DNA of 64,000 bases from Agarophyton chilense (Eukaryota > Rhodophyta > Florideophyceae > Gracilariales > Gracilariaceae), in assembly GCA_030374765.1 (NCBI GenBank), contig JARGXX010000026.1:248001-312000 (forward strand), written 5' to 3'. The notes beneath the pieces were generated by a model. It was not told where the DNA came from. It worked only from the letters and a program-made list of their open reading frames with translations, and ran no database searches. Below are positions 10,836-19,257 of this stretch, one piece after another. The translations under genes and the position numbers were made by a program. Position 1 is the first letter of the stretch. Every line of letters begins with the position of its first letter.

Positions 10836-11707
10836 AAACGCGCTTGAGTGGTGGCAAAAAGCGTATTCAAGTTTAAGGAGTTCGAGTGGAATGCTCTTGA
10901 ACGGTATATGCTTCGTATTTCTTCATTAGTATTAGTATGGCGTCTACGAAATGTGACCCCCCATCCTGAATTTCGTTTCATGCCACAACAGACTCCATGT
11001 ACCTCTTTTCCTAAAAGCACCCACCCACACCACTTGCAACTATGAATTCGTAACGTCCAGTCTTCGTACGGACACGAACCATAGGTGTGTGACAACACAC
11101 CGCATCTTCTGCATCTGCGGGTTCCTACGGTGGACAACGTCTCAAACTCAGGAATGTTTGCACAAGTGGCTGGATCAATCCATGATTGAGCAGCATCGGA
11201 ATCCCATGCGTAGTAAACGCGATACAATCCACGATCTGGACGTCCGGCAAACAGCATGACGGTCGAATCAAGCTCTTGAAGCGATTGTTGTTCTTCTGAA
11301 TGACTAGCAAAAGTAGGAACCTGCTGAAGCTCTGACTCAGCGGATGGTGCGGGAGTTGGAGTGATTTCATCTTCTTCAACTTCCATCGGAGCAGGCATCT
11401 CTTCTTCGACATTAGCCCGAGGATGGTTTTCGGTGGTTCTCGTGGTACTTGGAAGTGATCCACCGATGATTGTTGGAGCTGTAATGATTTCATCTTCGTT
11501 CAAATCCGCGACGACGACTGGATCTTGCACATGCTGACCAGTTTTGTTTACTTGTACTTCATCTGGAGCATCTTCGACAGTAACCGTTACTCTTTCGGGT
11601 CCTTCCACTCCTGCGATTGTCGCGCCTCTGTTTTCTCCAGAACCTCTTCTTCTTCGTCTCCATCTCACGCCTCCATAGTTTTGTCTCTCTTCTTCTTCTT
11701 TATTCAT
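10787..11707 (-). CDS. Helitron N-terminal frame with cysteine cluster
   Basis: The N-terminal part of RepHel, about 306 residues from the ATG at 11707; the frame is open a little further upstream but without an ATG. Residues about 1-30 are basic (RWRRRRRG), followed by an acidic, Pro/Glu-rich stretch. Near the end is a cysteine-rich cluster, CRRCGVLSHTYGSC then CKWCG and CC, resembling the zinc-finger-like region ahead of Rep in many Helitrons. The last residues (SLNLNTLFA) match the usual entry to the Rep region and lead into the next frame. It probably forms one protein with the next two frames in an intact ancestor. Confidence 0.75.
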   Translation of the reverse strand: MNKEEEERQNYGGVRWRRRRRGSGENRGATIAGVEGPERVTVTVEDAPDEVQVNKTGQHVQDPVVVADLNEDEIITAPTIIGGSLPSTTRTTENHPRANVEEEMPAPMEVEEDEITPTPAPSAESELQQVPTFASHSEEQQSLQELDSTVMLFAGRPDRGLYRVYYAWDSDAAQSWIDPATCANIPEFETLSTVGTRRCRRCGVLSHTYGSCPYEDWTLRIHSCKWCGWVLLGKEVHGVCCGMKRNSGWGVTFRRRHTNTNEEIRSIYRSRAFHSNSLNLNTLFATTQARLWTCPMSQDVALRFSD

Positions 11708-11776
11708 TTTATTTTGAGGTTGTGCTAGCTCTTCGAATCTACGACAAAGTTTATGTAATATAAAAAACAAACACAA

Positions 11777-12446
11777 CTAAACCGTGTGTGAAGAAAAATG
11801 TTTGATCTTTGGTTGCAGTTTGTTGCTTTGCACCCACCGGGGCTGGTTTCAAGCAGCTGTCTTAATTAAAAAAAATCTGCAAGACTTATATATTACCCAA
11901 TGCAACTCATGCGCAGCACAGGGACTCTTGACACACCTCTGTTGAAAAGTGACGGACGAAGTGTGCCCAGCCGGTTTTCAAGCCGTATGCCGTTTAACCG
12001 CGTCCGGTTGTCGGGATGGGTTTGCTATTACTCACGGCAATACTCCCTGACACGCAGTGGAGCAAGCGCTTTCCAGCCCCCAGAGGTACGACACGGCGGC
12101 CGCCCCAGACCCTGCACAGCAAGGTCTGCTGGTATAAGGTCTGGGAAACCCTCAAGACTTCCTGAATCGCCGTCAAACGATCAGTGTACCACACAGCACC
12201 TGACTTTTCCCAGATCCGTGGTACTCAGTGGGTTACTACGATGGCGGCCTGCACACGAGCTCGGCCTTGCCTAGGTCCCAGGGCAGTCACAGCACTCAGT
12301 CTCTTGTCATAGAGTGCTGTGGCCTATGCCTGAAATTTGGAGGTTTTTTTGTGGTTAGGGTCAAGAGCCGAGTTGTCTGACCCGGTTCATCAGTGCACCA
12401 TATTCTGATTGGTCGGCACTTGGGCGGCGCACGGCACAGTAGCAAA
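11777..12446 (-). other. Helitron 5' leader
   Basis: About 670 bp between the N-terminal frame and the 5' terminal repeat. It is GC-richer than the surroundings (about 11930-12290) with short open frames on both strands but no recognisable domain. The Helitron promoter should lie here; I cannot assign it. Confidence 0.4.
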
Positions 12447-12621
12447 GTGCACTCGATAATTATTGGGTGGGAGTGCATTTGCGTGCCACGGGTCAGACGT
12501 GTAGGGAAATTTGGCGCAAAGGGGCCCCCCTCATGCATTTGCGTGCCACGGGGCAGACGTGTAGGGAGATTTGGCGCGAAGGTCACCCCCCTCATGCTGA
12601 TGACAATCATTTTAAGGGAGA
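12447..12621 (-). repeat. Helitron 5' terminal region with 60-bp direct repeats
   Basis: Matches 13165-13341 in the small Helitron from GTGCACTCGATAATTATTGG to the terminus. It holds two units of about 60 bp sharing GCGTGCCACGGG and AGACGTGTAGGG. On the minus strand the end reads TCTCCCTT, with the TC start typical of Helitrons. Confidence 0.8.
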
Positions 12622-13341
12622 CAAGAGAAAGCGGCCTTCGGCCGCAGGCGGCGCTGCGCGCCGCGGTCGTTCTGCTCGACTATTTCGTTTCTATGAAGCT
12701 TATCATACTATGCTGGAGCTTTTAGTAGCGTTTGTAGCTCTAAGCGTAGCCTTTTGCAGAGATATAAGGCCAAGCTCGCTGAAGATTCTATTATTGACAG
12801 TGTCGACGTACAATGATGGATCATATCAGGTTATCGGCTACTAGGAGCGCTGTGCCGTTTAGAATTAGCTGGTGCACGATATATTAAAAATATATCGTGA
12901 AACGAGCTCTGAAATGTATGGTGAGCTTGGTTAAGGACATTTTATTTTAAAAGAAATGGGGCAGTTGTAGCATATTTTGCCGTTCAAACTGCCTCCGAAA
13001 CTGTAGCTTGCAGTGTCGACGTAAAGGCACGGACTTAGCAACTTGACGGCCGCTAGCGGCGCTGCGCGCCTTAGCAGCGGCCGCGGCACGCACATATTTC
13101 CGTTTGAACTGGCGCCAATACTATTACTTGCAGTGTAGACTTAAAGTGACGGACTATGCAACTTGTGCACTCGATAATTATTGGGTGGGAGTGGGTTTGC
13201 GTGCCACGGGGCAGACGTGTAGGGAGATTTGGCGCGAAGGGGCCCCCCCTCATGCATTTGCGTGCCACGGGGTAGACGTGTAGGGTGATTTGGCGCGAAG
13301 GGGCCCCCCCCTCATACTGATGACAATCATTATAAGGGAGA
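12622..13341 (-). mobile_element. Non-autonomous Helitron, head-to-tail with the autonomous copy
   Basis: A 720-bp element with no coding capacity. Its left ~540 bp (12622-13164) repeat the 3' end of the large Helitron, including the hairpins at 12631-12664 and the palindrome at 12876-12898. Its right ~177 bp (13165-13341) repeat the 5' end. On the minus strand it is flanked by A before its TC start and by the first T of the large Helitron after its CTTG end. The simplest reading is insertion of the small copy exactly at the A-T step formed at the large copy's 5' edge. A rolling-circle tandem product is an alternative. Confidence 0.82.
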
Positions 13342-13879
13342 TAAAGACAACATTAAACATGCGTTACGTTTCAAGAACCATTCCTTTCACAGCTTTACAG
13401 CGAAAAAAGTCGGCTGCGGTTCGCTGCGTCGTTGATGGCCTAAGATGTCTTCCTCGTAATAGCGTCATGCTTTCAGGGTCGAAAGGGTTCAACATGCGTT
13501 ACGTTTCAAAAACACTTACTTTCATAGTATGGGAAAAGAATTTGGCCGCGGCGCCCAGCGCCGCTAATGGCAGAAGGCCATGACTTCCTTGTCTACGGAC
13601 AAGGATAACTCACACAAACAAAACTTCACATTCATTCATGGCGTTCTGCAAGTAAGATACAGCTACCGCACAACGCTATACTTTCCCCCGTCGTTTTATC
13701 TCCGGTCGTTCTGCTCCTGCGTTTGCGCGTTCCCGTTTGAAGTCTGATTGAAACTCATCTTCCACTCTCAGCTTGATTTTTCCGGGTTAGACTTTCTGTG
13801 ACCCGATAGCTACTTCTCATTCAGAACCCATACCATGACCTCCGTCTCCATGAAAGATCACGTGTGATCACCTGACCGT
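13342..13879. other. Intergenic with a short duplicated segment
   Basis: No gene is supported. A stretch beginning AACATGCGTTACGTTTCAA occurs at about 13357 and again at about 13491, each followed by a similar CTTTCA/TTTCATAG context. A short GC-rich near-palindrome lies at about 13541-13570. These may be the remains of another small element. Confidence 0.45.
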
Positions 13880-15293
13880 GAGCCTATAACGTAGTTGGCT
13901 TTTTTTTTATTGACGATGACAACATGGTGATTGTATATAGCAAGGAGGGAAAACTCGGGTTTCCAAGGTTAGAAAGTCCCGAATTCCTTTTCAAAGGCAC
14001 GCTTTTGACCGAATGCTTTGGTCCACAATTGGAGCAGATGTCGGGCACCAAATACGATATGGTCTTTCTGTACTCCACCATCAATGAAGCACACAAAAGA
14101 CATATTTCAAGGGCACACAACGCTATTTTTCACTGCACGGCTCCCGTAGATCCTAAGACGAAATATCTTGTACAACCAAGATCAGAAGAGTACCAATGGA
14201 TGCCATTTGAAACTGTACAAGGGTTTTTTCATGAATCTCCCGCGGCATCATCTTGGCCCAAGGATCGATGTGATTACTCGGCGCTTGCATCCATGGTGCG
14301 ACCAGATTATTTCGAGTGTTTAGAGGAAGGTCTCCGTCCATGGGAGCTACCGCACTGGTACAATGACACTACGAAGGAGACCACCAACACACTGGAAAGG
14401 TTGGGATACTCTGTGAAGAGTACGTTTGAGCAGTATGCAATAACTCCTAACGATGCGTTGCTAAGAGCGGAGACGGAGAAAGGAAGGGTGCATCTGAAGG
14501 CGAGCAACCGGGGAGAGGGAAAGGTAACTGCACTGATTTCCAGTTTTGCTCCTGAGCTGGTTCGAAAGCCAATCTATGTGAACGAAGAGAAAGAATGGAT
14601 GCTGATGGCGACTATGGGGAGACAATGGACGAGAAAATGTCGTGGGCGGACTATGACATCATTTCCGTATCGTTTGCCAAGCTACAGTTAGAATCTACAG
14701 CATCTGAAGGAGCTGGAGGAGGCGGGGGTTCGACGTGAACCAGCCGAATCACTCCTTTCACGATTAAGGGTGATGTTGAACGACGAAGGGATTCGGAAAA
14801 GCTTGGGAGAACAGAAGGGATTTGAATATTGTACTGAGGATGGGGTGGCGGATGTAGAAACGCGCTTCGAAGCTATGTGTACATTTCTACGAGAGTTGTA
14901 TGAAAGCGGGCGATATCCTGTTTCGTTAGTACACGGCGACATGATGAAGGTCCTGAAGATAACCGATGTACAATGTTCGACTGGGGATGCGCCAGAGTTG
15001 ACGTTCCGTTTCCTGACGAAAAATGTCTAAGAGGTCAAATTCTTTCTCTAACAGAGCGATTTGAGGGAGTGCAGGGGACGTATTTCGAGTTATGGAAGGA
15101 ATACGGATCGGAGACCGAGCTTCGAGCAATGCGTTCGTTCATGCTCAGGAAGGTATCTCTTGATCCCTTGTTAGAGGTATATGAATACGCAAAGAAGGTA
15201 TTTATACAACCACCATTGGAAGCGAAATATATTCATTGGCTCACCAACTTGTTGAAGGAGGTAGAGAGAGACGTGAGAGCCAAGAACGGATGA
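13880..15293 (+). pseudogene. Aminoglycoside-phosphotransferase-like (APH family) kinase, frameshifted
   Basis: A host-type gene whose homology runs through several frames. The first frame (ATG 13924, to about 14610) has an N-terminal ~110 residues I do not recognise. An APH-like N-lobe follows, with LRPWELPHWYND, a run ending in FEQYAITPNDALLRAETEKG, and VHLKASNRGEGKVTAL, which carries the usual ATP-binding lysine. The next frames give ADYGETMDEKMSWADYD and FAKLQLES, then LKELEEAGV through YPVSLVHGDMM (the catalytic HGD loop), then MFDWGCARVDVPFPDEKC (the metal-binding DW/D region) and a helical tail to 15293. I count about three shifts, near 14610, 14700 and 14955. There are no stops otherwise, so decay is recent or the shifts are sequence errors. 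The substrate is unknown; the family phosphorylates small molecules or proteins. Confidence 0.6.
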
Positions 15294-16014
15294 AGCAGGA
15301 GTAGAAGCGCAAGATAGATGTTGGTTGTATACATGCAGTCTATATGAATGATCTGATACTTTGATGCCGTCTGTCAATCTAAGCATAGAGTTGTAAATAT
15401 CTGGGAAGGCGTTCACGCTTTTGCGTCATGCGTCGAGAGGAACTATTTTCTTTTCAATGGTTCTCAAACTCATGCCTGGTAAGAGCGGATTTTTGGCTGT
15501 ATGTGCGGCCACAGTTCGGGTGGTCGCACCGATACGTTACATTTTCCTGAGTACAAAGGGAGCGTTCATGTCAGGCAACTACTTCGCAGGTAACCCTCCT
15601 ACTGCATGCGTCAGAATCAAGATGCAGAGTAACGAACGTGCTTGGCCTTTGTGTGAAGGCGTAGACCACTCGAAGTGTCGAAACTAGAGGCGCACATTCC
15701 ACAATGATGGAGAGCACGGTTGCCTGGGCTGCCGCCGCGATGCGTGTTGTTCAAGTGTGCGCTCAATGAACCTTGGCATCATCAATGTTAAGAAGCAGTA
15801 TTAGTCAGTGGGCGTTCCTTTCGGTCTTGATAAGCCTTCGAACCGGAAAAATCAGGATGTTGAGTACATACGAACGTGACCAAAAGCTCTGATACAATTC
15901 AGACCATCAGATCTCTCTTGTTGGTGTGAAAAACATTCAACAACACCCATAAAGCAGAATGAAATGTTTATAACTTACCTCTTACAGTTTGGTTCTGGGC
16001 ATTTGACTTGCGTG
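15294..16014. other. Intergenic, no gene recognised
   Basis: About 700 bp downstream of the kinase remnant. A plus frame at 15421-15687 is open for 88 residues but shows no domain or repeat that I can name. Nothing else stands out. Confidence 0.4.
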
Positions 16015-16135
16015 TGTGAGCTAGAAGATTGTTGGCTGGTGGAGCCAGAAGGTTGTTGGCTGCGTGAGCTAGAAGGTTGTTGGCTACTGGAGCCAGAGGG
16101 TTGTTGACTGCTTGGGCTAGAAGGTCGGTGGCTTG
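16015..16135 (-). repeat. 30-bp minisatellite, possibly coding
   Basis: Four to five imperfect 30-bp units built on GTTGTTGGCTGNNGGAGC. They keep a minus-strand frame open (15968-16225, 85 aa) that reads as 10-residue repeats of the form NNLLAHAANN/NNLLAPPANN. The period is a multiple of three and all units stay in frame, which allows coding but does not prove it. The protein, if real, is unknown. Confidence 0.6.
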
Positions 16136-16886
16136 ACATTCCGTAAGCTCACCTTCAATGTAACCGTCGATGAAATGACCCAGTTGCTGTTCCAGGAGTT
16201 GATTCTTGACGCGGCTACAGACCACATTAAAAAACCACTCTTCGCCGGCTGTTGCAGAAGAAGTCGGTCTTGGCGCCGTTCAAGTAGTCTGAGACAAACA
16301 GATTCATCTTAAGGGACCGAAAGGTCGTCCTCAACAAGACGAGCCTTAAACACACGAGACAAATTCTCTCTGTTTGTGCCTGTGGACTGCAACAAGAGAC
16401 AAGAAAGATAATGCTAACGCGAGGAGGACCCCATACGCTTGCGTCCAGATACGTACACCACAGAGCGAATCAACGTGAGACAAAGACAAACGAAATAGAG
16501 ATGGGATGAGATGAGCCAGAAATATCCATCCTTCACTTGAAACATTCCTGAAAGTTAGCAGCTAACGCACAAATTGCGGGGCCCCAAACATTTTATTCGC
16601 GCAGCAATTATTGGATTCTGTATGAGGTTTGCTAGAGGGTTAGCAATCCTACCCTTGGTATACTTTCTAGCTGAGGAGCGGTGGAACCATGGTGGATTCA
16701 TCAGGATGAAAAGCTATGTTGTAGATGAATGTTCATATGCCAATTTCGGTAGCTACAGAAAGCCCAACGATATAACCGCTGGCTCATGCAAAGGTCAGGT
16801 TAAAGCCTCCTGTTTTCCCATGGACGTCCAAAGCTTCTCCGACGAAGAATAATCTGGGCGAGCGTTTGCTTTCGAAGGTCTTCATA
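16136..16886. other. Intergenic, no gene recognised
   Basis: No supported gene. A plus frame at 16574-16852 (92 aa) has no recognised motif and ends just beside the sirtuin remnant on the other strand. Confidence 0.4.
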
Positions 16887-17470
16887 CTAATCTCTGAAAG
16901 AGCAACTCCGAACATCGGTGGTGATACTCTTGGCGACGCGATCGGGCAGGCGCTCCCCAAAGAAGACTATGTTCGTCTTGAGCACACCGCGGCGGCAGGC
17001 GGGGCAGCATGGGACATTGGCGCGCTTGACGTCCGAGGCAATTGTGGAGCAGGGAACGCGGTGGGCGCACACAGAGCGCATGCACGTGGCGGTGAGAAAG
17101 GAGCCGTGACACAGCGCGGTACAGTCCTCCGACACGGCCGCAGCACACCCAGGCCGTCGATGTTCTGCGAGTAGAGGCGCAGCAGCTGGTTGGTGGGCTG
17201 CAGCTCGGCGAGGAAGCGGTGGGTGAACAAAGGCTTCACGTGCGGCTGCGGCATGGCGTGCGCGGTCAACTCGAAGAACATTGAGGGAACATCGCGGCAC
17301 TCCTCCAGACAGAAGATCTGCTGCGGGTCACGAAGGTCGGAGCGCTCCACCACAGCGTCGTACACACCGCCCGAGAAGCGAAAGTCCGGAATACCCGACG
17401 TGACTGAGACGCCTGCGCCGACAGGATGACGGCGGCAACATCGGCCAGGGCGTGGGCGCAGCGCGCGGGC
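16887..17470 (-). pseudogene. Sirtuin (Sir2 class I) remnant
   Basis: An NAD-dependent protein deacylase, resembling SIRT2/SIRT3. On the minus strand I read ALADVAAVILS, then in a new frame AGVSVTSGIPDFRFSGGVYD (the NAD-binding GAG/DFR motif, near 17360-17420), then MFFELTAHAMPQP and LLRLYSQNIDGL (near 17160). Another shift leads to CHGSF with the catalytic-type histidine (near 17095), zinc-ligand-like CMRSVC and CCPACRRG, and NIVFFGERLPDR (near 16950). The last third of the catalytic domain, with the GTSL region, is not found. With two or more frame changes and a missing C-terminus it is probably a pseudogene; introns could explain part of this. It is much GC-richer than its neighbours. Confidence 0.7.
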
Positions 17471-18075
17471 GCGAGGGGGGGGGGGGGGAAGGGGCGGCGC
17501 AGGCAGTAGGAGGCGCGGATGAGGTTGGCGACGGCGGACGAGTCGGAACAGTTGGCGGCCAGCCCGCGCAGTAGTCAGTCAGGGCGCTTGGCGGGTGGGG
17601 GCGGGCGGCGGGGGGCAGCAGCTGGCGGACGGCGTCCGTCACGAAGCACCGTCACGGAGCAGCCCTCGAGCAGGTGGGCGTCGAGCGCGGAGCGGAATGC
17701 GAAAACGTCGTCATCGCGGGGTGCGGGCGGCGGGCGGCGGAGATGATGCAGGGGGCGGGAGCGCCGTGGCGCAGTGGTGGGAGAGGACGGGGGAGGGGCG
17801 GGGCGTGTGTGGCGCACGCTCGAACACGAAGACTTGCCGCTCGGCAGCAGGCTGTCGGTCGGACTACACAGACCAATCCCATGGGGAGGCAAATACCTCT
17901 GAGACGAACAATTCAAAAACTGCTATTGGAACAGGACATTTTTGGTTTACAAGAAACAACTCCAAACATTTTCTCACATCTTACATCAGTTTTATCCCAT
18001 TCAGGATTCCAACCACAATCAGTTCTGTGAACGTCATATGGGTAGAATTAGAACGGGAACTGTAACCGTCATATA
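17471..18075. other. GC-rich tract and spacer
   Basis: A G-run at about 17476-17488 and a strongly GC-rich stretch to about 17830 follow the sirtuin remnant and may be its decayed N-terminal extension. A minus frame reading DDDVFAFRSALDAHLLEGCS lies at about 17640-17720. From 17880 the base composition drops. A short plus frame (LLLEQDIFGLQETTPN, near 17920) faintly recalls an endonuclease start, but I do not call it. Confidence 0.35.
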
Positions 18076-18210
18076 TGTCAAGACAAGCGCACTAATCAGG
18101 GGCTAACAGCACATGGTGCACTCCAGTGGAGGATCGTGTTATCCTCCACCCCACCGCCAGCGCACGATATTCGCCTCCCTCAGTTGCTGGAGGGCAACTG
18201 AGGTCACGGC
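18076..18210 (+). repeat. 5' LTR of copia F, left part
   Basis: Aligns with the first 135 bp of the 3' LTR at 30111. The last five bases ACGGC (18206-18210) are the target duplicated by element G. Confidence 0.85.
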
Positions 18211-18350
18211 TGATAGCGGCAATTACAGTAGTTGAGTACGGTGCACAGTGGCCACCCACTGAGCACCGCACGCACAATAAAGCGGTGGCCGGCGGTTTGC
18301 ACTGCCCGACTCGTCTCGAGTCACGCCGGCTTTCCTCTGCGATCCTTTCA
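18211..18350 (+). repeat. 5' LTR of copia G
   Basis: 140 bp, about 96% identical by eye to 23544-23683, bounded by TG and CA and preceded by ACGGC. It contains AATAAA near 18270, a possible polyadenylation signal also present in the 3' copy. Confidence 0.9.
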
Positions 18351-19257
18351 TGGTAGCATCATGATCGAACCCTCCGATCGCTTCCCGCACACCGATCTCA
18401 CCCTCGCGCCTTCTCTAACGCTCTGAAAGCTCGCGCGTCGCAAGCGCTCACAACAGCTTATCTTTACTTGAGCCTCTTGCTCAACGCGCACGAGTTCTAC
18501 TAGCGCATTTGGTCTCGGCGTCCCATTGTAGAGGGCTCAGTGGTCTATAGACACAATTGTGGCTCATCTCTTTGGTATTAGCCTTCTACACTGTTTCGGT
18601 CTGTGCGGCTCGTGAAGGAAAAGTTTCATTGCGGCTGCCTTCCTCAACAAAAAGAGCAAGTCGAGACTACTGGTATCGTCAATGCACTTTTGACACTACG
18701 TTTCTACATTCGTTTGATGCGAAAGTTTATTTTTGCTGCCTTGGAGTCCTTTGTTATTCGTCTACAGAATTCTTTTTCTGTGCTTTGCCTGCTCTCAAAG
18801 TCACAGGTTCTTGCGTCTTGCGTTTTCTGCTTCACTCGCCCGCACTGCATAATCCCACTCACCCCCACCATAGGAAGAATCGGCCCATACACCCATCTGG
18901 GCTCACACAATCACTACCTAAAATCCGGCTGCTCCCCCGTTTTGGGGAAAAGCGCATCAAGCTCAAGGTACGATTTGTTATTGGGGAACGATACTGAAGT
19001 ACAGGTTGGCCTTGCCGCCTAGTGTGTATTACTCGAACGCATCTCAAAACCGCATACTACTGTGGGCTGCAGTGTGTGTTCTATGTGAAGTAAATCGGCC
19101 TTCTCAACACGTAGAGGACGTGCGAAGATTACTCACTCTCATTTTGCTATTACACAGGGAGAAGAAGAAGACTAAGAAGGTTACCTTTCCCGGTAGGGGA
19201 CCGGTGAAGAATATTTTCATTCATTGTCAAAGCATCTCGCGTTGAGCGTACTCCGCG
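18351..19257 (+). other. Leader of copia G with primer binding site
   Basis: TGGTAGCATCATG begins directly after the LTR; TGGTAGCA fits a tRNA 3' end in TGCTACCA, as in many initiator methionine tRNAs. The rest of the ~900-bp leader has overlapping short frames (146 aa at 18557-18997, 139 aa at 18603-19022) without recognised domains. Confidence 0.6.

Larger units (their letters stand above)
5635..12621 (-). mobile_element. Autonomous Helitron (RepHel type)
   Basis: A rolling-circle DNA transposon of about 7.0 kb on the minus strand. Read on that strand it begins TCTCCCTTAAAATG at 12621 and ends GCTTTCTCTTG at 5635, followed by T, as expected for insertion between A and T. I placed both ends by comparison with the adjacent 720-bp relative (12622-13341), which shares the same two ends. 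It encodes a Rep/HUH endonuclease with two tyrosines and a Pif1-like helicase, plus an N-terminal cysteine-rich part. These lie in three overlapping frames rather than one. The 3' terminus carries GC-rich hairpins. The last four bases, CTTG, deviate from the usual CTRR. Confidence 0.85.

Noticed and set aside
5635-13341. The ~530-bp direct repeats around the Helitron as LTRs
   Set aside because: They do not have TG/CA ends or a target duplication, and the right copy is the 3' end of a separate small Helitron with its own 5' end.
16019-16135. CRISPR-like array
   Set aside because: Units are contiguous and imperfect without unique spacers; this is a minisatellite in a eukaryotic setting.
17880-18030. 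Start of a LINE-type endonuclease (DIFGLQET)
   Set aside because: One short motif, no following endonuclease or reverse transcriptase blocks, and an LTR begins just downstream.
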